A DNA stretch of 64,000 bases from JAOUEA01 sp963821935 (GTDB taxonomy: Bacteria > Actinomycetota > UBA4738 > HRBIN12). The number at the start of each line of letters is the position of its first letter. The first letter of the stretch is position 1. The notes under the pieces were generated by a model. That model did no database searches. It was not told where the DNA came from and saw only the letters and a program-made list of their open reading frames with translations. Below are positions 46,006 through 53,539 of the stretch, piece after piece. The stretch is taken from positions 124,001 through 188,000 of the forward strand of contig CAWGFM010000002.1 of NCBI GenBank assembly GCA_963821935.1, given 5' to 3'. The translations under genes were made by a program, and so were the position numbers.

Positions 46006-47055
46006 CTACCCCCACTCCGACGGCGGATCCAGATCGCGTGACTCGCGACGAAGGACCTTGTCGACGATGCGGGAGACGAGCGCGTCCGCGTTCATCCCTT
46101 GCACACGCACCGTCTGGATGCTTTCGCTCGCCATCGCGCCGGAAGACTCCCGGATGATCCGGGGCAGGTCGACGTCGTCGATGACCTCCTGCGCGATCGT
46201 CGCCAGGTCGAGCCGGTCCACGATGGAGGTGACGTCCACGCGCTCCACCACCCGCTCGATATCCACCGTGTCCACCACCTCGTTCAGGTCGACCGTGCCG
46301 ATGACCTGCTGCACGTCGACCCTGGCCACGACCGCGTCGACGTCGAGCCGGGCGACGACGGCGTCCAGATCGACGCGCTCCAGGATCCGATCGATGTCGA
46401 CGTCCTCGACGATCGCATCCACGTCGACCCGCTCCCGGACCAGCGCCGTCAGGTCGACCTGATCCATCACCGCCGTCATGATCTCTGGCACCAGGACCGA
46501 CAGGAACGAGGACGCGGTGGTCATGGCCTCGGCCTGCGCGGCCTTCCACTGCCCGTCCAACACCCTGGTCGCCCCCGCAGCCATCTCGGTCGCGTCCTTC
46601 GCGAACTTCGGGTCGATGAGCCACGAGACGAGCGGCGCCATGGCTTCGGCCGCGTTCGACGCGGCCGATGCTGCGGCTTCGGCGACGGTCACCGCCGCGC
46701 CGAGTCCCGCACCGGCCATCGTGGCGGCGGGATCCTTGCGTTCGCTCTCCACGTCGTCCTCGGGGTCCTCAGGCTGCGGCGTCGATGCTCGGAGCGCGTC
46801 GGCGAACGCGGTGGCGCTCGCCGAGAACAAGCCAGCACCGACGCGGATGCCCTGTTCGATGAGGCCCGCGGCCGCAGCGCCGGGCATCGACGGCGGGCTC
46901 CGGTCGTCGTCGTCCTCTGGAAGCGCTTCGTCGGCTGCCAGCGCGTCCTCGTAGCTCATCTCCGGTTCGTCGGGCTCGGTCGAGGGAGCGTGGAGCGGCA
47001 CGACGTTGTCGGGCTCCTCGCCCGGGGTCGTCGAGCCGATCGGGATGCGGTCCAT
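46006..47055 (-). CDS. Nonapeptide-repeat protein paired with RDD protein
   Basis: 349 residues, function unknown. An acidic disordered N-terminus (1-55) is followed by an alanine-rich helical region (about 60-190). Then come about ten consecutive 9-residue units of the form VD[VIL]xx[VI][VIL]xR at residues 200-290. A C-terminal block LPRIIRESSGAMASESIQTVRVQGMNAD is followed by a helix. No signal peptide or strong membrane helix. The regular V-D spacing predicts a repetitive solenoid or coiled rod. Coupled to the RDD gene; divergent from fdhA with 100 bases between starts. Confidence 0.75.
   Translation of the reverse strand: MDRIPIGSTTPGEEPDNVVPLHAPSTEPDEPEMSYEDALAADEALPEDDDDRSPPSMPGAAAAGLIEQGIRVGAGLFSASATAFADALRASTPQPEDPEDDVESERKDPAATMAGAGLGAAVTVAEAAASAASNAAEAMAPLVSWLIDPKFAKDATEMAAGATRVLDGQWKAAQAEAMTTASSFLSVLVPEIMTAVMDQVDLTALVRERVDVDAIVEDVDIDRILERVDLDAVVARLDVDAVVARVDVQQVIGTVDLNEVVDTVDIERVVERVDVTSIVDRLDLATIAQEVIDDVDLPRIIRESSGAMASESIQTVRVQGMNADALVSRIVDKVLRRESRDLDPPSEWG
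46150..46458 (-). repeat. About ten in-frame 27-base repeats encoding the VD nonapeptide array
   Basis: Each unit encodes nine residues such as VDLDAVVAR, LDVDAVVAR, VDVQQVIGT or VDIERVVER. The spacing is exact at 9 residues for most units, while bases differ among copies, so the array is old rather than a recent slippage product. Confidence 0.75.
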
Positions 47056-47092
47056 GGCCCCAGCATGAACCTCGTCGATGGGGATGACCACA

Positions 47093-47098
47093 TAAGAT
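47093..47098 (+). promoter_or_regulatory. Putative -10 box of the formate dehydrogenase operon
   Basis: TAAGAT; transcription would begin near 47105 and give a ~50-base leader holding the hairpin at 47104-47130. No clear -35 hexamer. Confidence 0.4.
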
Positions 47099-47103
47099 GG
47101 GAG

Positions 47104-47130
47104 CCGTCCGGTCGCGCCGCGGTCGGACGG
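47104..47130 (+). promoter_or_regulatory. Hairpin in the fdhA leader
   Basis: CCGTCCG pairs perfectly with CGGACGG across a 13-base loop, 7 bases before the GGAAGGAG ribosome site of fdhA. It could control translation or be an operator; no known riboswitch matches. Confidence 0.4.
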
Positions 47131-47155
47131 AGCCGATGGAAGGAGCTCTGCGTCG

Positions 47156-49096
47156 ATGAGCAGGACGCTCACCCGGTTGACCGAACCGATGGTTCGCGAA
47201 CACGGCGAGTTGCGGGTCGCCACGTGGGACGAGGCCCTCGACCGGGCCGCCCAAGGGCTGCGCCGCGCCGCCGATCGCAACCCCGGTACGGGCACAGGGG
47301 TGTTCAGCTGCTCCAAGGCCACCAACGAGATGAACTTCGTCGCACAGAAGTTCAGCCGTCAGGTCTTGGGCAGCAACAACATCGATAGCTGCAACCGCAC
47401 CTGACACGCTCCTTCGGTGGTCGGTCTGGCCACCGTGTTCGGAGCCGGAGGCGGCACCAGTTCATACGAGGAGGTCGAGAACACCGACCTCATCCTGCTG
47501 TGGGGCTCGAACGCACGAGCCGCACACCCCATCTTCTTCCACCATGTCCTGAAGGCGGTCAACGCGGGCGCCTCGCTGGTCGTGGTCGATCCCCGGCGGA
47601 CCGAGTCGGCCGAGTGGGGCGATCTGTGGCTGGGTATCGACGTCGGCACCGACATCGCGCTCTCGAACACCATCGCGCGCGAGATCGTCGTGAATGACCT
47701 GCAGCACCACACGTTCATCGAGCACGCGACGCTGGGCTACGACGAGTACGTCGACTCGATCATGGACTGGACGCTCGAGCGCGGCGAAGCCATCACGGGC
47801 GTGCCGGGCGACGTGATCCGCGAGGTCGCGCACGCGTACGCCAAGGCCGACCGCGCCATGATCTGCTGGACCTTGGGCATCACCGAGCACCACAACGCCG
47901 TCGACAACGTCCTGTCGCTGATCAACCTGGCGCTGCTGACCGGCAAGGTCGGTACCTACGGCAGTGGCGTCAACCCGCTGCGGGGCCAGAACAACGTGCA
48001 GGGCGGCGGCGACATGGGGGCGATCCCCAACAAGCTGCCGGGCTTCCAGGACATCGAGAAGGACGACGCAGCTCGAGCGAGGTTCGAGGCCGCGTGGGGC
48101 GTGCCGATCAGTGCCACGTACGGCTACACGCTGACCCAGATGTTCGAGGCGATGGACCGGGGCGAGCTCACATCCGTCTACGTGATCGGCGAGAACCCGG
48201 CCAGCAGCGAGGCAGACAAGCAGCACACGGAGATCCTGCTGCGGGGCCTCGACACCCTGATCGTGCAGGACCTGTTCATGACGAGGACCGCCGAGCTGGC
48301 CGACGTGGTGTTCCCGGCGTCGAACGCCTCGTTCGAATCGGAAGGGACCGTGACCAACTCCGAGCGGCGCGTGCAACGGGTGCGCAAGGCGCTCGAACCA
48401 CCGGGCAACGCCAAGGATGACATCTGGATCATCGCCGAGCTCGCCAAGCGCTTGGGCACCGACTGGGGCGAGGTCACCCCGCTCAGCGCATGGGAAGAGC
48501 TGCGTTCGCTCAGCCCCATGCACGCAGGCATGAGCTGGAAGCGGCTCGAGGAGCTGGGCGGGTTGCAGTGGCCGTGTCCAGACGAGGATCACCCCGGCAC
48601 CAAGTTCCTGCACGCGCGGCTGTGGGCCGCGGACGAGGCCGAGCAGGGCCAGAAGGCGCCGTTCTCGATCGTGATCGACGAGCCGCCGGTGGACGAGCTC
48701 GACGAGGAGTTCCCGCTCCGGCTCACGACCGGTCGCCGGCTGGACTCGTACAACACCGGCGTGCAGACGGGCGCGTACACGTCGCCGCTGCGTCGCGGCG
48801 AGACGATCGACGTCTCACCCGAGGATGCGGAGCGCATGCAGCTGGCCGAGGACGAGTGCGTGGTCGTGTCCAGTCGCCGCGGTTCCCTGGAGGTCCCGGT
48901 CCACGTCGATCACGCGCTGCGCCCCGGCCTGGTGTTCATGACGTTCCACTTCCCCGATCAGGTCGACACGAACGTGCTCACGATCGAAGCCACCGATCCC
49001 AAGTCGGGCACGGCCGAGTTCAAGGCCTCGGCCGTCAGGATCGACAAGATGCCCGCCGACCGTGCGGTGGCGGTTTCGGGTGGAGGCGGAGAGTAG
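47156..49096 (+). CDS. fdhA: Formate dehydrogenase catalytic subunit, selenocysteine-containing, lacking its N-terminal Fe-S domain
   Basis: 646 residues when UGA 47402-47404 is read as selenocysteine (U83). The context SCNRT-U-HAPSVVGL matches the active site of Sec formate dehydrogenases, with His84 after Sec and Arg276 in NPLRGQNNVQGGGDMG. Reading stays open in the same frame to TAG 49096. The chain begins at LTRLTEPMVREHGELRVATWDEAL, equivalent to residue ~60 of E. coli FdhF, so the [4Fe-4S] domain and its lysine are missing here and are found in the protein at 51052. It binds Mo/W-bis-MGD and oxidises formate to CO2. ATG preceded by GGAAGGAG. Confidence 0.92.
47402..47440 (+). promoter_or_regulatory. 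UGA selenocysteine codon and bacterial SECIS element
   Basis: The UGA is followed by a hairpin: 47415-47422 pairs with 47428-47435 (one U-G wobble) around the loop GGUCU. The loop GGUC falls at positions 22-25 counted from the U of UGA, the register I recall for E. coli fdhF, where SelB recognises G23 and U24. Confidence 0.88.
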
Positions 49097-49159
49097 AGTC
49101 TCGGGCGTGAAGTGCTCGTCCCTTCCTCGCTGCGTTCGGCGCCGGCATACGGAGGTTCG

Positions 49160-51049
49160 TTGGACCTCCATCTGACCGAGGCCGCGGCCACCGATCTGGA
49201 ACGCGCCGCCGTCGATTCGTTGCTGGGACCGCCCGATAGCGCATGGGATGGCGCCGTCGAGCGCACCGCGTTCGACCACCGGGTTGCCCGAACCGGCAAG
49301 GACGCACGCGATCAGCGCCACCTCCTGCTGCCCACGTTGCACGCCCTGCAGAGCGGCGTCGGCTGGATCAGCCCTGGGGGTCTCAACTACGTGAGCGAAC
49401 GCCTCACGGTGCCTCCGGCCGAGGCGTACGGGGTCGCCACCTTCTACGCGATGTTCTCGACCGAGGAACGCCCTTCCACGGTCGTCCACGTCTGCGACGA
49501 CCTGGCGTGCCGCGGCCGCGGAGCGGACGCGCTGAGCGAGCAGATCGCAACGCTCGGCGACGACGTCCTGGTGAAGCCGAGCCCATGCCTCGGTCGGTGC
49601 GAGCACCCGGTCGCGGCGATGGTCGAGCGCGCCGGTCTCGACCGTCCGATCTCCTTCGGGCAGGCGACGGCCGAGAACGTCGCTGAGACCCTGGCTCGAC
49701 TCGACGACGGCGCGGACGTCATGCGCGCGCCGTGGTCCTGCTCGAACCCGCAGGAACGTGCCGACCTGCGGCTGCTGCGCCGCGTCGGCATGGTGGATCC
49801 GATGTCGATCGACGACTACCGGTCGCACGGCGGGTACGAGGCGTTGCGGCTCGCGCTGGAGCACGGGCCAGAGTGGACGCTGCGAGAAATCACCGATTCG
49901 AAGCTGCTGGGGCGTGGGGGCGCCGCCTTCCCGACCGGCGTGAAATGGAAGGCGGTCGCCGAGCAGCCCGTCCGTCCGCACTACTTCATCTGCAACGCGG
50001 ACGAGAGCGAGCCGGGAACCTTCAAGGATCGCGTGTTGATGGAGGGCGATCCGTTCGCGGTGGTCGAGGCGCTCACGATCGCGGGCATCACCACCGGATG
50101 CGAGCTGGGCTACCTGTACATCCGCGGGGAGTATCCGGCCGCGACGATGCGGCTCGAGTACGCGATCGCCGAGGCGCGGCACCACGGATTGCTCGGGGAA
50201 GACGTCATGGGTCGCGGCACCGCGTTCGACATCGAGCTGCGCCGTGGCGCCGGTGCCTACATCTGCGGTGAGGAGACGGCGCTGTTCAACTCGCTGGAGG
50301 GCAAGCGCGGGGAGCCTCGCAACAAGCCCCCGTTCCCGGTCCAGCGCGGCGTGTTCGGCAAGCCCACGGGCATCAACAACGTGGAGACGCTGATCAACGT
50401 GCTGGAGGTCTTGCCAATGGGTGGCGAGGCGTACGCCCAGCTCGGCACCGAGGGGTCGACCGGCACGCGGCTGTTCTGCCTATCCGGCGCCGTCACCAAC
50501 CCAGGTGTGTACGAGTTCGAGCACGGCATCACGCTGGGTGAGGTGATCGAAGCGGCCGGTGGTGTTCGCGACGGCAAGGATCTCAAGGCCGTCCTGCTCG
50601 GCGGGGCAGCCGGCGGGTTCGTGGGCCCGGACCGCCTGGGCGTTCGGATGACGTTCGAAGACGCGCGGGACGGCGGCTACACGCTGGGGTCGGGCGTCGT
50701 CATGGTCTTCGACGAGGACGCCGATCTCACCGACGCGTGCCTGCGAATCGCTCGCTTCTTCCGCGATGAGTCATGCGGACAATGCGTCCCGTGTCGCGTG
50801 GGCACCGTCCGCCAAGAAGAAGCCCTGCACCGATTGGTCCAAGGCCGCACGCTGGGCAGCCATGACGATGAGCTCCATCTGCTGGAGGACGTCGCACAGG
50901 TGATGCGCGACGCGTCCATCTGTGGGCTGGGACAGACCGCCGCCAACGCCGTGCAGTCGGCGATCGCCTCCCTCGGCGTCTTCGGCGGCAACGGTGCCGA
51001 TGCCCTCGAAGGCGCAGACGTCCCCACCGCGACCGAGGAGCAGGAGTAA
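49160..51049 (+). CDS. fdhB: Formate dehydrogenase NAD-reducing subunit, NuoE-NuoF fusion
   Basis: 629 residues from TTG 49160. The NuoE-like part (1 to about 165) has the [2Fe-2S] cysteines C112, C117, C143, C147. The NuoF-like part has the FMN/NADH region (GRGGAAFPTGVKW, CNADESEPGTFKDR, CGEETALFNSLEG) and the [4Fe-4S] set C539, C542, C545 (SCGQCVPCRVGT) and C588 (ICGLGQT). It passes electrons from the Fe-S chain to NAD+. GGAGG lies 4 bases before the TTG; GTG 49112 would only add residues unlike the family. It ends 2 bases before the next gene. Confidence 0.9.
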   Translation: MDLHLTEAAATDLERAAVDSLLGPPDSAWDGAVERTAFDHRVARTGKDARDQRHLLLPTLHALQSGVGWISPGGLNYVSERLTVPPAEAYGVATFYAMFSTEERPSTVVHVCDDLACRGRGADALSEQIATLGDDVLVKPSPCLGRCEHPVAAMVERAGLDRPISFGQATAENVAETLARLDDGADVMRAPWSCSNPQERADLRLLRRVGMVDPMSIDDYRSHGGYEALRLALEHGPEWTLREITDSKLLGRGGAAFPTGVKWKAVAEQPVRPHYFICNADESEPGTFKDRVLMEGDPFAVVEALTIAGITTGCELGYLYIRGEYPAATMRLEYAIAEARHHGLLGEDVMGRGTAFDIELRRGAGAYICGEETALFNSLEGKRGEPRNKPPFPVQRGVFGKPTGINNVETLINVLEVLPMGGEAYAQLGTEGSTGTRLFCLSGAVTNPGVYEFEHGITLGEVIEAAGGVRDGKDLKAVLLGGAAGGFVGPDRLGVRMTFEDARDGGYTLGSGVVMVFDEDADLTDACLRIARFFRDESCGQCVPCRVGTVRQEEALHRLVQGRTLGSHDDELHLLEDVAQVMRDASICGLGQTAANAVQSAIASLGVFGGNGADALEGADVPTATEEQE

Positions 51050-51051
51050 CG

Positions 51052-52041
51052 ATGGCCACCGCCGTGCCGTTGGAGCCGCCCCGGCGACTCTTCACGATGG
51101 AGATCGACGGCGCCGAGGTGCGCGTCGCCGAGGGTGGCACGATCCTGGACGCCTGTCGCGCCCTGGAGATCGACACGCCGACCTTGTGCTTCGCCGACAA
51201 CCTGACGCCGATCAATGCATGCCGTGTGTGCGTCGTGGAGGTCGAGGGCGCCCGCACGCTGGTGCCCGCCTGCAGCCGCAAGGCCGAGGACGGCATGAAG
51301 ATCTCGACCGACACCGAGCGCGTGCGGCGCTCCCGCACGCTCGTGATGGAGTTCCTGGCGAGCAGCGTCGAGATGGACCTGACGAGCGCCGACGTGCACC
51401 GGTGGATGGACGAGTACGACGTGCACCCCGAGCGGTTCGGTGCCCAGATGGAACCGCTCCCGGCGGGGGAGCGTGACGAACGCGAGCCCGGTCATCACCA
51501 CGACCCCGCCGACCCCACGGTGGCCGAGGGCGTGCACCAACCGATCAAGATCGACAACGAGTTGTACGTGCGCGACTACTCACGATGCATCCTCTGCTAC
51601 AAGTGCGTCGAGGCCTGCGGCGTCGATGCACAGAACACGTTCGCCATCGCGGTCGCGGGTCGTGGATTCGACGCGCGGATCTCCACCGAGTACGCGGTGG
51701 GGCTGGATGAGAGCGCCTGCGTCTACTGCGGCAACTGCATCGGTGTGTGCCCCACCGGGGCGCTGATGTTCTCCAGCGAGCACGAGATGCGCGAGGCCGG
51801 CACCTGGGACGAGAACGAGCAGACGGTGACGAACACGATCTGTCCGTACTGCGGCGTGGGATGCGAGCTGGAGCTGCACGTGCAGGACAACGAGATCGTG
51901 AAGGTCACCTCGCCCACCGATCATTCCGTCACCAGTGGCCACCTCTGCATCAAGGGCCGGTTCGGGTTCGCGTTCGTGCAGTCGCGAAAAGGTGACGACC
52001 CTCTTGCACGGAAGCGTCGGGCTCGCAAGGAGCGAGACTAG
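51052..52041 (+). CDS. Formate dehydrogenase Fe-S subunit carrying the detached N-terminal domain of the catalytic chain
   Basis: 329 residues. A NuoG-like [2Fe-2S] domain (about 15-95: CRALEIDTPTLC, NACRVC, PACSRK) is followed by a two-cluster ferredoxin domain (C179-C189 CILCYKCVEAC; from about 223 CVYCGNCIGVCP). Then comes the FdhA-type [4Fe-4S] motif C264, C267, C271, C299 with the lysine K301 (CPYCGVGC, LCIKGRFGF). This last piece normally begins the catalytic subunit and stops just where FdhA starts. The His-Cys cluster motif of NuoG is not seen. Last gene of the operon; its stop lies in a perfect 8-base inverted repeat. Confidence 0.88.
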   Translation: MATAVPLEPPRRLFTMEIDGAEVRVAEGGTILDACRALEIDTPTLCFADNLTPINACRVCVVEVEGARTLVPACSRKAEDGMKISTDTERVRRSRTLVMEFLASSVEMDLTSADVHRWMDEYDVHPERFGAQMEPLPAGERDEREPGHHHDPADPTVAEGVHQPIKIDNELYVRDYSRCILCYKCVEACGVDAQNTFAIAVAGRGFDARISTEYAVGLDESACVYCGNCIGVCPTGALMFSSEHEMREAGTWDENEQTVTNTICPYCGVGCELELHVQDNEIVKVTSPTDHSVTSGHLCIKGRFGFAFVQSRKGDDPLARKRRARKERD

Positions 52042-52056
52042 TCCATGACGGACTAG
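52039..52056. repeat. 18-base palindromic element, copy 2
   Basis: TAGTC-CATGAC-GGACTAG, nested in the perfect inverted repeat ACTAGTCC-N5-GGACTAGT (52037-52057). It contains the TAG of the Fe-S subunit gene and lies just upstream of mobA. Copy 1 is at 12523. Confidence 0.55.
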
Positions 52057-52063
52057 TGAGATC

Positions 52064-52669
52064 ATGGGCACGTCGACCGGTGCCACGGGGATCGTCCTGG
52101 CGGGCGGTCGTTCCGAACGGTTCGGCTCGGACAAGATGGCTGCTCTCTACCACGGGGTCCCCTTGCTGCATCACGCGGTGCTGCGGGTCTCGGAGGTGAC
52201 GCGCGAGGTGATCGTGGTGCTGGCGCCCGACGCCGCGATCCCAGCGTTCCCTCCCGGTGTGGCGGTCCGCACGGTGCGCGACCCGGAAGCCGACCAGGGA
52301 CCGCTCGAGGGAGCGCACACGGGCCTCACCGCAGCCGAGTCGGATCTGGCGTTCATGATCGCTGGCGACATGCCAGAGGTCTCCACAGCGGTCGCGATCG
52401 AGATGCTGCGTGTCGCCGCGAACGATCAGACGGTCCAGGCGGTCGCTCTGCAGGATGGGGACCGGTTCCGACCCGTGCCGCTGGCGCTGCGGGTGGCCCC
52501 CGCCACCGCAGCGGCGCACGGACTGCGCCACGACGGAGAGCACAGGCTGCGCGCCCTGCCCCAGGCGTTGCGCACAGCGGTGATCGACGAGGCCACGTGG
52601 CACGCGCTCGATCCGCAACGACGAACGCTGTGGGACGTCGACGAGCCCGCCGATCTGGCGGACCGGTAG
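52064..52669 (+). CDS. mobA: MobA-like molybdenum cofactor guanylyltransferase
   Basis: 201 residues. Nucleotidyltransferase with LAGGRSERFGSDKM (residues 12-25) and the metal-binding MIAGDMPEVS, here with D in place of the usual GDxP spacing kept. MobA joins GMP to molybdopterin to give the bis-MGD needed by formate dehydrogenase. ATG 52064 lies 22 bases after the operon's last stop, so it is probably co-transcribed, with the palindrome at 52037-52057 as a possible attenuator. Related CTP-using MocA enzymes are the alternative. Confidence 0.87.
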   Translation: MGTSTGATGIVLAGGRSERFGSDKMAALYHGVPLLHHAVLRVSEVTREVIVVLAPDAAIPAFPPGVAVRTVRDPEADQGPLEGAHTGLTAAESDLAFMIAGDMPEVSTAVAIEMLRVAANDQTVQAVALQDGDRFRPVPLALRVAPATAAAHGLRHDGEHRLRALPQALRTAVIDEATWHALDPQRRTLWDVDEPADLADR

Positions 52670-52672
52670 CGT
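52667..52672 (+). promoter_or_regulatory. -10 box of leaderless promoter for the MBL hydrolase
   Basis: TAGCGT ends 7 bases before ATG 52680 and overlaps the upstream GTG 52671, so it decides for the ATG. Confidence 0.5.
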
Positions 52673-52679
52673 GCCGGCC

Positions 52680-53534
52680 ATGGATCGCACCGACGCATCG
52701 CACGTCGATAGCGTGCGGCTCGGCTCGCTGGAGATCTCGCTGGTCTGTCAGGGGTTCGCGCCGTTGGACCTGTCCGATGAGTGCCCGGGCCAGGACGTTG
52801 ACTGGGATGCGGAACGCCGCCGTCACCCCTGGGCCTTTCACCCTCCTGGTCACGCTCCTGGATCCTGGCCGTGGCACGTGCACGCGTTCGCGATCCGCGG
52901 TCCGGACGGGATCGTCATGGTCGACACCGGCCTGGGATCGTTCCCGCCGTTCCGGCCGTGGGCGAAGTCGCGTTCGCCGGAGCAGGCGTACGTGGATGCG
53001 GGCGTCGAGCCGGCCGACGTCCGGGTGGTGGTGTTGACCCACCTGCATGCAGACCACGCGGGCGGTGGGCTCGGACCGGACGGCGAGCCACGGTTCCCGA
53101 ACGCGCGCTATGTCGTGCATCCCGCCGACTGGGCGTTCTTCGCGGACAGCGACGATGCGCAGGACTACACGGCGCGCCATGCGCTCGCCCGTGTCGACGA
53201 CCTGGGCATGCTCGATCTGACCGAGGATGACCGCGACGTGGCGCCCGGCGTCGCCGTCGTCCACACCCCCGGTCACACGCCCGGGCACCGGAGCGTCACG
53301 CTGACACAGGCACCGCGGACCCTCCTGCTCACCGGCGACCTGCTCCATCTGCCGATCCAGGCGGCTCATCCCGAGTGGCCCTCGAGTCACGACGAGGACC
53401 CGGCGGCCGGGGCCGTATCCCGGGCGCGGCTCCTGCAGGACGCGCGCCAGGGCTCGTGGACGATCGGCGTCCACCATTTCGCGGAGCCGTTCGGCACGCT
53501 CACATCGGGCGTGTTCGAGACGGTCCGGGGCTGA
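52680..53534 (+). CDS. Metallo-beta-lactamase-fold hydrolase
   Basis: 284 residues, AttM/lactonase-like subgroup. Metal motif THLHADHAGG, then the metal His in HTPGHTPGH, Asp in LTGDLLH, and a final His in GVHHFAEPFG. The N-terminal strand has VMVDTGLG. Substrate unknown; lactones or thioesters are common in this branch. ATG 52680 has a -10 box 7 bases upstream. The carbamate kinase gene follows within 6 bases. Confidence 0.85.
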   Translation: MDRTDASHVDSVRLGSLEISLVCQGFAPLDLSDECPGQDVDWDAERRRHPWAFHPPGHAPGSWPWHVHAFAIRGPDGIVMVDTGLGSFPPFRPWAKSRSPEQAYVDAGVEPADVRVVVLTHLHADHAGGGLGPDGEPRFPNARYVVHPADWAFFADSDDAQDYTARHALARVDDLGMLDLTEDDRDVAPGVAVVHTPGHTPGHRSVTLTQAPRTLLLTGDLLHLPIQAAHPEWPSSHDEDPAAGAVSRARLLQDARQGSWTIGVHHFAEPFGTLTSGVFETVRG

Positions 53535-53539
53535 GGCGG

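Noticed and set aside
47156..47404. A short truncated oxidoreductase gene ending at TGA 47404
   Set aside because: The same frame continues as the rest of the enzyme, the TGA is at the selenocysteine position, and a SECIS hairpin follows.
47156..52041. Frameshift or assembly break as the reason FdhA lacks its N-terminus
   Set aside because: The missing domain is 2 kb downstream, fused in frame to ferredoxin domains and separated by an intact NuoE-NuoF gene, so a simple indel cannot explain it.
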